DNA of 64,000 nt, taken from NCBI GenBank assembly GCA_039516895.1, contig CP154437.1, forward strand, positions 372,001-436,000. The letters are read 5' to 3'. Each line of letters opens with the position of its first letter. The first letter of the stretch is position 1. Shown one piece after another: positions 25,542 through 35,773 of the stretch. The notes under the pieces are model-generated. The model was given only the letters and a program-made list of their open reading frames with translations. It was not told the origin of the DNA and did not search any database. The translations under genes and the position numbers were made by a program. Source of the DNA: Campylobacter coli. Its GTDB lineage: Bacteria; Campylobacterota; Campylobacteria; Campylobacterales; Campylobacteraceae.

Positions 25542-25629
25542 GGGGACAAAAAGCTCATTAGAAAGCTCAAAAAAATCATAAAATTTATTTATTTTTTGAA
25601 ATTTTTAGTGCATTTTTTGCATTTTAAAC

Positions 25630-25956
25630 TTATACCTTGATTTTTTTAAGACTTTCTAATAATTCTTCTATATTATAAATTCCTCGGTGTTCAGGTGTTA
25701 AAAGATGGATAAGTATATCACCTAGATCGATCACGCTCCATTCTTCACTGCTTTCTATATTTAAAAATTCTTCACCCTTAGCTTTGAGTTTGGTTTTAAG
25801 CTCATCGATCAAAGATAAAGCATGTTTTTCACCCAAGGTAGCTGCGATGATAACGTATTTTACAAAATAATCTTGTTCGCTCATATCAAAGGTTTTTATG
25901 TCTTCAGCTTTTTTTTCATCTAAAATTTTAACGATTAAATCTACTCTTTCTTGCAT
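25630..25956 (-). CDS. rsfS: Ribosome silencing factor RsfS
   Basis: RsfS (Iojap/DUF143 family) binds uL14 on the large ribosomal subunit and blocks subunit joining when nutrients fall. The 108-residue protein shows the family pattern with DYFVKYVIIAATLGEKHALSLIDEL and SSEEWSVIDLGDILIHLLTPEHRG. An AAAGGAAAAA site precedes the ATG. It follows nadD by 28 bases, the usual pairing in bacteria. Confidence 0.94.
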   Translation of the reverse strand: MQERVDLIVKILDEKKAEDIKTFDMSEQDYFVKYVIIAATLGEKHALSLIDELKTKLKAKGEEFLNIESSEEWSVIDLGDILIHLLTPEHRGIYNIEELLESLKKIKV

Positions 25957-25984
25957 TTTTTTCCTTTAAATTTTTGAAATTGTA

Positions 25985-26530
25985 TCAGTTTTTTTGTAAT
26001 TTTTCATAGTAATTTTTCACTTCATCTTTAATTTCATCGCAAACCTCATGTGTATCTAGGGTACTCCTTATAAAAGATGAGGCGATTTTTATATCGGTTT
26101 TTAAATCTTTAAAATTTTTAGGAATTTCTATATCATTGCGATTTGCGATGATAAATTCTACCAAAGAATTAAGCTTTTCAAATTCATGCCAAAGATGAAG
26201 TTTTTCTAAATGATCTGCACCGATTAGAAGATAAAATTTGCTAGGATGGTAAATTTTATAAAGATATTCTACACTTTCAATGCTTGGTACAGGGCGTTTT
26301 TGCTTGGTTTCAAAGTCGCAAATTTCTACTTTTTCTAGTTTCCCCCAAAGTTTATTTACCCAAGCAAATCTTTGTTTTTCATCAGCAAAAAATCCTTTCT
26401 TAAAAGGATTGATAAAAGTAGGCATAATAATGAGTTTATCGATATCAAGTTTTGCTAAAGCTTCTTTGACAATAGCGTCATGTCCTTTATGCGGTGGGTC
26501 AAAACTGCCACCAAAAAGTGCAATTTTCAT
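25985..26530 (-). CDS. nadD: Nicotinate-nucleotide adenylyltransferase NadD
   Basis: Joins ATP and nicotinate mononucleotide in NAD synthesis. The nucleotidyltransferase HxGH motif is in GGSFDPPHKGH at residues ~7-17 and the closing SxxxRST motif is SSFIRST. Length 181 is slightly short but typical for epsilonproteobacteria. It is divergent from gapA across 61 bp, which must hold both promoters (a TAAAAT box for gapA is visible near 26553). Confidence 0.95.
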   Translation of the reverse strand: MKIALFGGSFDPPHKGHDAIVKEALAKLDIDKLIIMPTFINPFKKGFFADEKQRFAWVNKLWGKLEKVEICDFETKQKRPVPSIESVEYLYKIYHPSKFYLLIGADHLEKLHLWHEFEKLNSLVEFIIANRNDIEIPKNFKDLKTDIKIASSFIRSTLDTHEVCDEIKDEVKNYYEKLQKN

Positions 26531-26591
26531 TAAAATTTTAACCTTTTTTTAGTAAAATATTAGCATAAAAAACTTCGCAAAAGGAAACAAA

Positions 26592-27590
26592 ATGGCTGTA
26601 AAAGTTGCTATAAATGGTTTTGGTCGCATAGGAAGGTGTGTAGCAAGAATTATTTCAAAACGAGATGATATCGAACTTGTAGCGATAAATGATACTACAG
26701 ATATCGAACTTACAAAATATCTTTTTAAATATGACACAGTGCATGGAGAATTTGAAGGCAGTGTGGAAAATGAAGGAGATGATTTAATTATCAATGGTAA
26801 AAAAATCAAAGTATTTAAAAGTCGTGATATAAAAGAGCTTGATTTTGCAAAATATGGTGCACAAATTGTTCTAGAGTGTACAGGAGCTCATTTAACAATA
26901 GAAAAATGCCAAGGGTTTTTAGATATGGGAGTGCAAAAAGTGATCATGAGTGCTCCTGCAAAAGATGATACTCCTACTTATGTTTTAGGTGTAAATTCAC
27001 AAAATTATAAAGGTGAAAATATCATCTCTAATGCAAGTTGTACGACTAACTGCTTAGGTCCTGTTTGTCGTGTTTTACAAGATAATTTTGGCATAGAAAA
27101 AGGACTTATGACAACCATACATGCTTATACAAATGGACAAAGCATTATCGATGCAAAGACTAAAGATAAACGCCGCTCGCGTGCTGCTGCTCAAAATATC
27201 ATTCCAACTTCTACAGGTGCAGCAAAAGCGATGAAGCTTGTAATGCCTGAACTTAATGGTAAACTTCATGGACAAAGTATGCGTGTACCTGTTATTGATG
27301 TTTCAAGTGTGGATTTAACCGCTCAGCTTAGTAAAAAAGTAAGTAAAGAAGAGCTTAATGAAGCCTTTAGAAAAGCTGCAGCTACAAATTTAAAAGGCAT
27401 TTTAATGGTTGATGATGATGAAAGAGTATCGAGCGATTTTATCACTTGTTCTTATGGGGCAGTTGTAGTAAGTGATTTGACTCAAGTTATAGCAGATGAT
27501 TTTGTTAAAGTTGTTGCTTGGTATGACAATGAGTGGGGATACTCAAGCCGCCTAGTAGATATGGCAGTATATATTGCAAATAAGGCTTAA
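26592..27590 (+). CDS. gapA: Glyceraldehyde-3-phosphate dehydrogenase
   Basis: Phosphorylating GAPDH of 332 residues. NGFGRIGR is the NAD-binding start, [10 protein letters not shown] carries the catalytic cysteine, and WYDNEWGYS is the closing signature. C. jejuni lacks phosphofructokinase, so here the enzyme serves gluconeogenesis and the lower pathway. First gene of a four-gene run with pgk, tpiA and fabI, with gaps of no more than two bases. Confidence 0.98.
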   Translation: MAVKVAINGFGRIGRCVARIISKRDDIELVAINDTTDIELTKYLFKYDTVHGEFEGSVENEGDDLIINGKKIKVFKSRDIKELDFAKYGAQIVLECTGAHLTIEKCQGFLDMGVQKVIMSAPAKDDTPTYVLGVNSQNYKGENIISNASCTTNCLGPVCRVLQDNFGIEKGLMTTIHAYTNGQSIIDAKTKDKRRSRAAAQNIIPTSTGAAKAMKLVMPELNGKLHGQSMRVPVIDVSSVDLTAQLSKKVSKEELNEAFRKAAATNLKGILMVDDDERVSSDFITCSYGAVVVSDLTQVIADDFVKVVAWYDNEWGYSSRLVDMAVYIANKA

Positions 27591-27592
27591 AA

Positions 27593-28795
27593 ATGAGTGA
27601 TATTATTTCCATAAAAGATATTGATCTAAGCAAAAAAAAAGTTTTTATAAGATGTGATTTTAATGTCCCTCAAGATGATTTTTTAAACATCACTGATGAT
27701 AGACGCATAAGATCGGCTATCCCTACGATAAGATATTGTTTAGATAATGGCTGCAGTGTGATTTTAGCTTCGCATTTAGGTCGCCCAAAAGAGATTAGTT
27801 CTAAATATTCTTTAGAGCCTGTAGCTAAGCGTTTAGCAAGGCTTTTAGATAAAGAAGTGATTATGGCTAAAGATGTTATAGGTGAAGATGCAAAAAGCAA
27901 AGCAGCAAATTTAAAAGCAAGTGAAATTTTAATGCTTGAAAATTTGCGTTTTGAAAAGGGTGAAACTAAAAATGATGAAAATTTAGCTAAAGAACTTGCT
28001 TCTATGGCCGAGGTTTATATCAACGATGCTTTTGGGGTATGTCATAGAGCGCATGCTAGCGTAGAGGCTATTACTAAATTTTTTGATGAAAATCATAAGG
28101 GTGCGGGATTTTTACTGCAAAAAGAGATTGAATTTGCTGAAAATCTTATCAAGCGTCCTGCGCGTCCTTTTGTTGCTGTTGTGGGTGGATCAAAAGTAAG
28201 CGGAAAGCTTCAAGCTCTTACAAATCTACTTCCAAAAGTTGACAAACTTATCATCGGTGGAGGTATGGCATTTACCTTTTTAAAGGCTCAAGGTTTTGAT
28301 ATAGGAAATTCACTTTTAGAAGAAGAGCTTTTAGAAGAAGCCAATAAAATTCTTACCAAAGGAAAGAATTTAGGCGTTAAAATTTACTTACCTGTGGATG
28401 TAGTTGCTGCTCCTGCTTGCTCTCAAGAATCACCAATGAAATTTGTACCTTCGCAAGAAATTCCAAGTGGCTGGATGGGCTTAGATATAGGTCCTGCAAG
28501 TGTGAGACTTTTTAAAGAGGTTATTTCTGATGCACAGACTATTTGGTGGAATGGACCTATGGGTGTTTTTGAGATCGATAAATTTTCAAAAGGCAGCATA
28601 AAAATGAGCCATGCTATCAGCGATGGACATGCTACTACTGTTGTAGGGGGTGGTGATACGGCTGATGTTGTCGCGCGTGCTGGAGATGCAGATGAAATGA
28701 CTTTTATTTCTACAGGCGGAGGTGCTTCGCTTGAGCTTATCGAAGGTAAAGAATTGCCAGGTGTAAAAGTTTTAAGAAGTGGGGGAGCGCAATGA
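27593..28795 (+). CDS. pgk: Phosphoglycerate kinase
   Basis: Transfers phosphate between 1,3-bisphosphoglycerate and [13 protein letters not shown] (with the usual Arg/Asp/Asn), [17 protein letters not shown] and GGGDTADVV near the C-terminus are all present, in 400 residues. It starts two bases after gapA and overlaps tpiA by four bases, so the three are translated together. Confidence 0.98.
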   Translation: MSDIISIKDIDLSKKKVFIRCDFNVPQDDFLNITDDRRIRSAIPTIRYCLDNGCSVILASHLGRPKEISSKYSLEPVAKRLARLLDKEVIMAKDVIGEDAKSKAANLKASEILMLENLRFEKGETKNDENLAKELASMAEVYINDAFGVCHRAHASVEAITKFFDENHKGAGFLLQKEIEFAENLIKRPARPFVAVVGGSKVSGKLQALTNLLPKVDKLIIGGGMAFTFLKAQGFDIGNSLLEEELLEEANKILTKGKNLGVKIYLPVDVVAAPACSQESPMKFVPSQEIPSGWMGLDIGPASVRLFKEVISDAQTIWWNGPMGVFEIDKFSKGSIKMSHAISDGHATTVVGGGDTADVVARAGDADEMTFISTGGGASLELIEGKELPGVKVLRSGGAQ

Positions 28796-29463
28796 TATTT
28801 GCTGCAAATTTAAAATGCAATCACACAAGATCAAGTTTTAAACTTTATGCAAATATTTTAAATCAGTATTTAGAAGCAAAAAACGATGATATCATCGTTT
28901 TTCCGCCTAGTATAGCTTTTTTAGAAAATGAATTAAATTTTATACAAGGGGCGCAAAATTTTTATCCTTGTATCAATGGAGCCTTTACAGGGGAGCTTGG
29001 AAAAGAGCATTTGGATGAATTTGGAATCAAATGTGTTTTGATAGGACATTCTGAAAGAAGAGCTTTAGGAGATGAAAATCTAATCAAAGCTAAATTTAAT
29101 TTTGCTAAAGAGCATGCTTATAAAATCGTTTTTTGTATAGGCGAGGATTTAGAGCTTAAAAACTCAAATCAAACCTTAGATTTTTTAAAAAAACAACTTG
29201 AAGTTATTGACTTAGATTATAAAAATCTCATTATTGCTTATGAGCCTATTTACTCTATAGGAAGTGGCGTAAGTGCAAAAAAAGAAGATATTGCTAAAGT
29301 GCTTGAATTTCTTTCTTCGCTTACGCAAGCTCCTTTGCTTTATGGCGGAAGTGTAAATGAGGACAATATCAAAGATATTTTAAATATAAAACATTGCAGC
29401 GGTGTTTTAATAGGATCTGCTGCGTTAAAAGCTGAAAATTTTATAAAACTAATTAAAGGATAA
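28792..29463 (+). CDS. tpiA: Triosephosphate isomerase
   Basis: Interconverts dihydroxyacetone phosphate and glyceraldehyde 3-phosphate. Catalytic lysine in AANLKCN, histidine in IGHSERR, glutamate in [11 protein letters not shown] and the phosphate-binding [11 protein letters not shown] loop are all seen. At 223 residues it is shorter than the common ~250, as in other epsilonproteobacteria. Confidence 0.97.
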   Translation: MIFAANLKCNHTRSSFKLYANILNQYLEAKNDDIIVFPPSIAFLENELNFIQGAQNFYPCINGAFTGELGKEHLDEFGIKCVLIGHSERRALGDENLIKAKFNFAKEHAYKIVFCIGEDLELKNSNQTLDFLKKQLEVIDLDYKNLIIAYEPIYSIGSGVSAKKEDIAKVLEFLSSLTQAPLLYGGSVNEDNIKDILNIKHCSGVLIGSAALKAENFIKLIKG

Positions 29464-30291
<828 letters not shown>

Positions 30292-30293
30292 TA

Positions 30294-31796
30294 ATGGCAA
30301 AACTCAGCAATGAAGAGTTAAAAGATATACTTATAAAACGCATTGAAAAAATCGAAAATTCAGATTTGGTAGATAAAAAAACTATCAATGAAGAAAGCGT
30401 AAAAGCTCTTGCTAAACATTTATCTTTGGGAAATGAAATTCCAGCTCTTGCGCAAAAGTTTTTCGAGCTTGCTCCTAAGACTAAGGTTGTTTGGCTACAT
30501 CTTTGTGAGTGCACAGGCTGTAGTGAGAGCTTATTGCGTGCAGATTTGCCAAGTTTTGATGAGTTGGTTTTTGACTTTTTTTCTTTAGAATACCATGAAA
30601 CTTTAATGGCAGCCAATGGGACAAAAGCTGAAGAACTTTTAGAGCATGTTTTAAAAGAAGACTTTGTTTTAGCTGTTGAAGGCGGTGTTGCTGCTATTGA
30701 TACATTTTTTCTTACCATAGGTGCAGAGGGTGAGAGTGGTTATGAAATTTTGGAAAAATTAGCAGCTAGAGCTAAGGCTATTTTTGCTGTGGGAACCTGT
30801 TCTTCTTATGGGGGAATTCAAGCTGCTTATCCAAACCCAAGTAAAACTTGTGGTATTTCAGAAGTTTTAACCCAAAAAGTAGTCAATATCCCAGGTTGTC
30901 CTCCAAGTGATGTAAATATCATCGTAACTTTGACTTATTTTGCCTTATTTGGAATTTTGCCTGAGCTTGATGAGCAAAATCGTCCCGTTTGGGCTTATGG
31001 TAAGTGTTTGCATGATTTGTGTGAAAGAAAGGCTAAATTTGAGAGCGGAATTTTTGCAGAACATTTTGATGATGAAAAAGCCAAAAGTGGAGCTTGTTTA
31101 TTTAAAATAGGCTGTAAAGGTCCTTATACTTATAATAATTGCCCTAAAGTAAAATTTAACGCTAAAACTTCTTGGCCTGTAGCTGCAGGACATGGCTGTA
31201 TAGCTTGTAGCGAAAAGAATTTTTGGGATGAATTTGGAAATTATGAAAAACCTATGGCAAATCCTTTTTCTTATGCTAAGCTTACAAATCAGGAATTTAG
31301 CGCAGAATTTGCCCTAGAAGAGCAAATCCAAATCTTGTCTTTGATGGATTTTGAATTTGAAAGCAATTTAAAGCTTATCTTGCAAAATATCGCTAAAAAT
31401 AAATTAGGTGCTTTACTTGTAGAAAACTATAAAACATCTTTTGAAAAAAACTTTATTTTTATAGAGCAAAATTTTGATGAAAATCCTATGCCTTCTAGTG
31501 ATATTTGGAAGTATTTTGAGATCAATTTCATTTTAGCAAAGGGTGAATTTTTACAAGATAAAAACGACTTTTTAAAAGCGGCGCAAAATTACAGCTTTAA
31601 GCATGCAAGTCCTTATGATTTTAAACTTACTCTTAATGAGCAAAAATCAAAACTTGATGTGAGTAAATCTTTTCGTATGCCTTTGATTTATCTATGCGGA
31701 GGGCTTGATTTTGAAGCCCTTGCTTATAGTGTTTTGAAGGCTTTTGAGAAAAATTTCAAAAGTGTAATAGACTTTAATAAACAAAAAGCGGGTTAA
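30294..31796 (+). CDS. hydA2: Orphan [NiFe]-hydrogenase small-subunit-like protein HydA2
   Basis: Resembles the small, iron-sulfur subunit of [NiFe] hydrogenases. The proximal-cluster motif CECTGCSES is near residue 70, GTCSSYGGIQAA and NIPGCPPS follow, and further cysteines bind clusters (CIACSEKNFW). Unlike a usual small subunit it has no twin-arginine signal and no C-terminal membrane anchor, and the last ~150 residues are not recognisable, so it should be cytoplasmic. No large subunit is nearby. It follows fabI by two bases and overlaps the end of feoB by four bases, tail to tail. Its partner and role are unknown. Confidence 0.88.
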   Translation: MAKLSNEELKDILIKRIEKIENSDLVDKKTINEESVKALAKHLSLGNEIPALAQKFFELAPKTKVVWLHLCECTGCSESLLRADLPSFDELVFDFFSLEYHETLMAANGTKAEELLEHVLKEDFVLAVEGGVAAIDTFFLTIGAEGESGYEILEKLAARAKAIFAVGTCSSYGGIQAAYPNPSKTCGISEVLTQKVVNIPGCPPSDVNIIVTLTYFALFGILPELDEQNRPVWAYGKCLHDLCERKAKFESGIFAEHFDDEKAKSGACLFKIGCKGPYTYNNCPKVKFNAKTSWPVAAGHGCIACSEKNFWDEFGNYEKPMANPFSYAKLTNQEFSAEFALEEQIQILSLMDFEFESNLKLILQNIAKNKLGALLVENYKTSFEKNFIFIEQNFDENPMPSSDIWKYFEINFILAKGEFLQDKNDFLKAAQNYSFKHASPYDFKLTLNEQKSKLDVSKSFRMPLIYLCGGLDFEALAYSVLKAFEKNFKSVIDFNKQKAG

Positions 31797-33634
31797 TTGA
31801 TTACAAATTTTGTAATATTTAACCCTATAAAAGCCACTATATAAGCGCTGATACAAGTAAAAAGAAAAAGGAAAAAAGTATATTTTATTTTTCCGCTTTC
31901 TTTTGAAAAGACTATGGTTGCAGCAAAGCAAGGATTGTAAATCATTACAAATAAAATATAAGCCACCGCACTAGGCAAAGGGATATTCTTAGCGATAATG
32001 CCTTTTAAATCACTGCTTGTTTCATCTACTTCTTTTCCAAGAGAATAAAGTACCCCCATGGTAGAAATCATTACTTCTTTTGCGGCCAAACCACTGACTA
32101 AGGATACGCTTAATTTCCAATCAAGCTCAAGCGGAGAAAAAATAGGCTCAATTGTTTTGCCAAATTGCCCTAGATAACTTTGCTCAACGGCTCTTTCTTG
32201 AGCACTAAAATCATCTAAATTGCTTTCATTGTTTGGAAAATTACTCGCAAACCATATAAGCAAGGAAGCTACAAGTATAAAGGTCCCTGCTTTTTTAAGA
32301 TACATTTTAGCTTTATTAAATACCATAAACCATACTAAATGCCAATTTGGCATACGGTATTTTGGCATTTCCATTACAAAGGGTTCATCAATGCCACGAA
32401 ATGCAGTTGTTCTTAAGATTTTGGCTGCAATAAGTCCTAAAATAGCACCTAGAAGATAAATTCCAAAAAGATAATTTCCTGCTTCTTCGCTTGGAAAAAA
32501 TGCACCAATAAATAATACATAAACAGGAAGTCTTGCCCCACAACTCATAAAGTTAATGACAAAAAGTGTTAAAAGTCTATCTCTTTTATTTTTAAGCGTG
32601 CGTGTAGCCATAAAAGCAGGCACAGAGCAGCCAAAACCAGTGATGAGCGGAATGAAGCTTTTTCCATGTAAACCAAATTTATGCAAAATTCCATCTAATA
32701 AGAAAGCCACTCTTGACATATAGCCTGTAGTTTCTAAAAGAGCAATGCCTAAAAATAAAATAATGATATTAGGCAAAAAAAGCACCACAGCTCCAACACC
32801 TGCAATAGCTCCATCGGCTAAAGCTGACGCGATGAAAGTGTTATGGATATTGTTTTTAACCCACTCACCTAAGGCATTAAAGCCTGATTCTATGTAATCC
32901 ATAGGAATTTGTCCTAAGGTAAAAGTGAGCTGAAATAAAAGCCACATTAAAAATAAAAATATAGGTAAGCCAAAAAACTTATGAATGAGTAATGCATCAA
33001 TTTTTTTAGTAAGATTTCTTTCTTCTTTTTTATAAGTAATAACTTTTCTTGAAAGCTCATTCACTAGGGTTAGTATATCTTCTTTTTCTAAGCTTTTTTC
33101 ACAAAGTGGAGTGGAAAATCTTGATTTGGGTGTAAATTTATTTTCGAACAAAATAATGATTTTTTCAAGTAAGAGTTCTAAATTTTGTTTTGTTTTGGCT
33201 GAAATTTCAACAACATTGATTTGAAATTCTTTGCTTAAAATTGAAGTATCAAGCTCTATGCCTTCTTTTTTAGCCTCATCGCACATATTTAGAGCAAGAA
33301 GCATTTTTTTATTAAGACTTAAAAGTTCTGCACTAAGGATAAGATTGCGTTCTAAATTTGTAGCATCTAAAACATTGACTATGATATCGTAATTTTTACT
33401 TTCTAGAAAATGACGAGCGATTTTTTCTTCTTCGCTATAACCATCTAAAGAATAAGTCCCAGGCAAGTCTATAAATTCAAGTTCATAACCTTTATAGCGT
33501 GTTTTCGCTACGGCTTTTTCTACAGTAACTCCGCTAAAATTTCCTACTTTCATATTAGCCTTGCAAAGCGTATTGATAAGTAGGCTTTTGCCAACATTAG
33601 GTTGTCCTGCTAGTGCAATAGTAATTTTTTTCAT
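31793..33634 (-). CDS. feoB: Ferrous iron transporter FeoB
   Basis: Fe(II) uptake across the inner membrane. The N-terminal G-protein domain has GQPNVGKS, GVTVE, DLPGTYSL and the NMCDEA (NKxD-like) motif; the C-terminal half carries many membrane helices, with the conserved LITGFGCSVPA. Length 613. ATGA overlap couples it to feoA. The main ferrous importer in Campylobacter. Confidence 0.97.
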   Translation of the reverse strand: MKKITIALAGQPNVGKSLLINTLCKANMKVGNFSGVTVEKAVAKTRYKGYELEFIDLPGTYSLDGYSEEEKIARHFLESKNYDIIVNVLDATNLERNLILSAELLSLNKKMLLALNMCDEAKKEGIELDTSILSKEFQINVVEISAKTKQNLELLLEKIIILFENKFTPKSRFSTPLCEKSLEKEDILTLVNELSRKVITYKKEERNLTKKIDALLIHKFFGLPIFLFLMWLLFQLTFTLGQIPMDYIESGFNALGEWVKNNIHNTFIASALADGAIAGVGAVVLFLPNIIILFLGIALLETTGYMSRVAFLLDGILHKFGLHGKSFIPLITGFGCSVPAFMATRTLKNKRDRLLTLFVINFMSCGARLPVYVLFIGAFFPSEEAGNYLFGIYLLGAILGLIAAKILRTTAFRGIDEPFVMEMPKYRMPNWHLVWFMVFNKAKMYLKKAGTFILVASLLIWFASNFPNNESNLDDFSAQERAVEQSYLGQFGKTIEPIFSPLELDWKLSVSLVSGLAAKEVMISTMGVLYSLGKEVDETSSDLKGIIAKNIPLPSAVAYILFVMIYNPCFAATIVFSKESGKIKYTFFLFLFTCISAYIVAFIGLNITKFVIN

Positions 33635-33855
33635 AAGGGTTCCACTTGTATAGTTTCAGCTTCATTTGATCTTAAAATCACGCAAGTGCTTTCAAATTCC
33701 ACCATAATGGTTGCATTTTTTAAAGAAGAGTGTACTTTTTTTAATGTTTTATTTTTCATAAAACCAAAACTTAAAAGCCTAGAATGAAGTTCTTTATAAG
33801 CTTTAATTTCTTTTATAATCGCACTTTGTCCATCTTTTAATTCATTGAGAGTCAT
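33631..33855 (-). CDS. feoA: FeoA
   Basis: SH3-like cytosolic partner of FeoB. I start it at the ATG giving MTLNELKDGQ (74 residues), because AAAGGAAA precedes it; an upstream in-frame ATG would add 13 unrelated residues. The body KELHSRLLSFGFMKNK is typical. The promoter must lie in 33856-33960, which borders the plasmid remnant. Confidence 0.92.
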   Translation of the reverse strand: MTLNELKDGQSAIIKEIKAYKELHSRLLSFGFMKNKTLKKVHSSLKNATIMVEFESTCVILRSNEAETIQVEPL

Positions 33856-33979
33856 TGATATATTTCCTTTGATGCAATTGTATAAAATATACACTAAAAA
33901 AATGTTTAGAAGTCTTGCAAATTTGTTTGAAACAATGGAAATATACTATATAAAAGAAAACCTTGTTTTATCTATTTGG

Positions 33980-34070
33980 TGTTAATTTCACAGTTTTTGA
34001 GCTTGAAGAATTTATATCTTGTTAAAACTTTTTACCGCCTTTTTAAACAATATGAAACTCACTATAATTC
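33980..34070 (+). pseudogene. Fragment of a plasmid replication initiator gene
   Basis: Reads as a decayed piece matching the gene at 35774: the residues FELEEFI and VKTFYRLFKQYET parallel FELSEFI and AKTLYRLLKQYRS there. Stops and frameshifts prevent any product. It marks a second, more decayed plasmid copy. Confidence 0.6.
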
Positions 34071-34255
34071 AACTATATTACGAAGGTTGTGTTTTAGTTT
34101 ATCAATGGAAGAGATTATAGCAAATGCAATAATCAAGATAAAATTAATTATAAACTTTGCAAACTAAGAGGAGAGTATAAATGATACTTGTAACGCCTTG
34201 TGGTGTTATGGACATCGTAAATTTTGCTAAAAGTAAAATAAATAAACAAACTTTT
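34065..34255 (+). repeat. Inverted-repeat arm, degenerate copy of 35255-35430
   Basis: This strand carries a damaged copy of the two small genes found on the opposite strand at 35102-35510, including the same ribosome site (GAGGAGAG) and the start MILVTPCGVMD at 34181, which soon diverges and ends. The two arms lie about 1 kb apart in opposite orientation. Confidence 0.7.
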
Positions 34256-34285
34256 AGATATATCTGCTTAATCTTAAAAATATGC

Positions 34286-34450
34286 TACAATGTTATTTTT
34301 TAAAGGATACAAGTTATCCGCCACTTGTGCCAAGTATCGAGCTTGTAAGGGGTGCAACCCTTAACCCCGCTAATAAAAATCAACTAAAATCAATAAATGA
34401 TTTTTTGATTTTATTAGCTTTTGAAACACCAAAAAAGGAAAAATTCAAAA
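34286..34450 (+). promoter_or_regulatory. Promoter and structured leader, copy 1
   Basis: TACAAT (34286-34291) is a -10 candidate. The leader then has three possible hairpins: GGATA/TATCC (34305-34319), AAGGG/CCCTT (34347-34362) and a long CTAATAA.../...TTATTAG stem (34370-34417), ending just before AAAAAAGGAAAA and the ATG at 34451. It is nearly the same as the leader at 36767-36930. Confidence 0.55.
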
Positions 34451-34723
34451 ATGCAAAAACAATATCCAGAAGTGCATAGCTTAGAAGAAAGCCTTGCAAT
34501 ACTTAAAAAATATAAAGATGATTTAACCAAAGAGCAATACGAGAATATTAAATCAAACATAGGAACTCACGCTATTGAAAGCATTTACCTTAACGAGTTA
34601 GATATTATTATGTTAGTTAAAAAAAATGTATATGGTTTAAGTGCTGATGAGATATTAACAGAATACAAAGAAAAAGGATTTGTAGAATATGCCAAAAATT
34701 GCCACCGCTCATTGCAATCCTAA
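34451..34723 (+). CDS. 90-residue plasmid-borne protein, copy 1
   Basis: Intact 90-residue acidic protein beginning MQKQYPEVHSLEESLAIL, highly similar to the one at 36931. Both end CHRSLQS, and their 3' ends overlap a mobilization-gene start. No family recognised. Its place directly before a relaxase-like gene, in the manner of small Campylobacter plasmids, suggests a role in mobilization or in plasmid maintenance. A start at 34421 would lie in the leader hairpin and is absent from the second copy. Confidence 0.65.
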   Translation: MQKQYPEVHSLEESLAILKKYKDDLTKEQYENIKSNIGTHAIESIYLNELDIIMLVKKNVYGLSADEILTEYKEKGFVEYAKNCHRSLQS

Positions 34724-34784
34724 AAAAACAACCTGCATAAATATTTTCTTGTTTGCAAGTTATTTTTTAGCGTCCTTATTTTAG
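34689..34784 (+). pseudogene. Mobilization-protein start, frameshifted remnant (copy 1)
   Basis: Begins MPKIATAHCNPKK like the remnant at 37169, overlapping the 90-aa gene in another frame. One extra A in the A-run after the lysines shifts the frame and a stop follows within 20 codons. Confidence 0.55.
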
Positions 34785-35100
34785 AGCTTTAGCGATAAAA
34801 CTTTGCATTTGTATAGCAATTCCTGTCTTACTACTCCGAGTCATTATAGATAAATTTAGGTAATTCTATTGTAATAAAACTAACTTTAGCTAAAATAATC
34901 TATAATGAAAAAATATAAGAAGATGATTTATTATAAAAATAGCCCTAAAATCGATATTTTACCCTTTTTTAAGAATAACACTATTTAATTAGCTTTAGCA
35001 AATTGCACCTAAATAGGTGCCATGATTTGTTATAAGTAGGGTCAGGGCACGAAGCTCGTTTAAAACGAGCGAACGACAAGCCCTCACCCTAATGCTAAGA
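34785..35100. other. Non-coding plasmid remnant
   Basis: No gene is visible. It holds GCACCTAAATAGGTGC (35005-35020), a near-perfect 16-base hairpin, and the cruciform listed separately. The AT-rich stretch 34850-34990 shows nothing I can name. Confidence 0.5.
35038..35090. repeat. Nested inverted repeat, oriT-like cruciform
   Basis: Outer arms AGGGTCAGGGC (35038-35048) and GCCCTCACCCT (35080-35090) pair with one mismatch. Inside them GCTCGTTT and AAACGAGC (35054-35070) pair perfectly across one base. Such nested, GC-rich repeats are common at transfer or replication origins of small plasmids. The type is inferred from the plasmid setting. Confidence 0.5.
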
Positions 35101-35101
35101 A

Positions 35102-35308
35102 TTAAATGGATATATCTAAAAGCTGATCTTTTTTATTGTCTGCTTTATCTGTATTTGTAGAATTACTTTGTTCTTCTTTTTTAGCTTCAGCTTCTACTTT
35201 CTCTTTTTTTTCTTGAAATTTTAAAGAAAAATCTATAGTTTGCCTATTTACTTCACTTTTGCCAAAATTAGTGGTGTCTATAACACCACAGGGTGTTACA
35301 AGTATCAT
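35102..35308 (-). CDS. 68-residue hypothetical protein (MILVTPCGVIDTTNFG type)
   Basis: Small intact ORF with GAGGAGAGTATAAATG as ribosome site and start. The first ~30 residues are conserved in the inverted copy at 34181. The rest is Lys/Glu-rich and probably a helix (KKEKVEAEAKKEEQ). The start overlaps the end of the frameshifted secreted-protein gene upstream, so the two form a pair. No function recognised. Confidence 0.55.
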   Translation of the reverse strand: MILVTPCGVIDTTNFGKSEVNRQTIDFSLKFQEKKEKVEAEAKKEEQSNSTNTDKADNKKDQLLDISI

Positions 35309-35510
35309 TTATACTCTCCTCTTAGTTTGCAAAGTTTATAGTTAATATTATCTTGATTATTGCATTTGCTATAATCTCTTCCATACTGATAAACTAAAAC
35401 ACAACCTTCATAATGTGGTTGAACTATAGGCTGTTGTGATACAGTAATTTTGCTAAGGCAAGGCTAGATAATGAAGCAATAACTGCTAAACCTAAGATAA
35501 TTTTTTTCAT
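35305..35510 (-). pseudogene. Small secreted protein gene with one frameshift
   Basis: The ATG at 35510 follows AAAGGATTAAA and opens a clear signal peptide, MKKIILGLAVIASLSSLALA. The frame then stops after 28 codons. One more base in the A-run after this gives a continuous frame ending with two conserved cysteines and RGEYK, which overlaps the start of the 68-aa gene. The single shift suggests recent inactivation or on/off switching at the short A-run. Confidence 0.6.
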
Positions 35511-35648
35511 TTTAATCCTTTCTATGATTAAAATTCTGATATATAAAAAATTATAAAAGTAAAAACTTAATTTAATATTAAATAACAGAAAAAACAAAAA
35601 TTTGCTTAAACATTGAAAAAAATTACTCAACTTTTTTGTTTTCTCTCG

Positions 35649-35664
35649 CGCGTACGCGTACGCG
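35649..35664. repeat. Perfect 16-bp palindrome CGCGTACGCGTACGCG
   Basis: Self-complementary and pure alternating purine-pyrimidine, about 110 bp upstream of the initiator gene, in a region otherwise over 75% AT. It could be a protein-binding site or part of a plasmid origin. Confidence 0.6.
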
Positions 35665-35773
35665 ATTTTTTATTTTTTATATTTTTAGGGAACTTTCAAA
35701 CGCTTATATTATAGGGGATAGAGATGCTATTAAAAAAAGCAGGGAATCTAAACTATTAAGAGGGTGAATAATA

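Noticed and set aside
34785-35000. A tRNA-like or riboswitch-like element in the gene-free stretch
   Set aside because: No cloverleaf, T-loop or known aptamer core could be made out.
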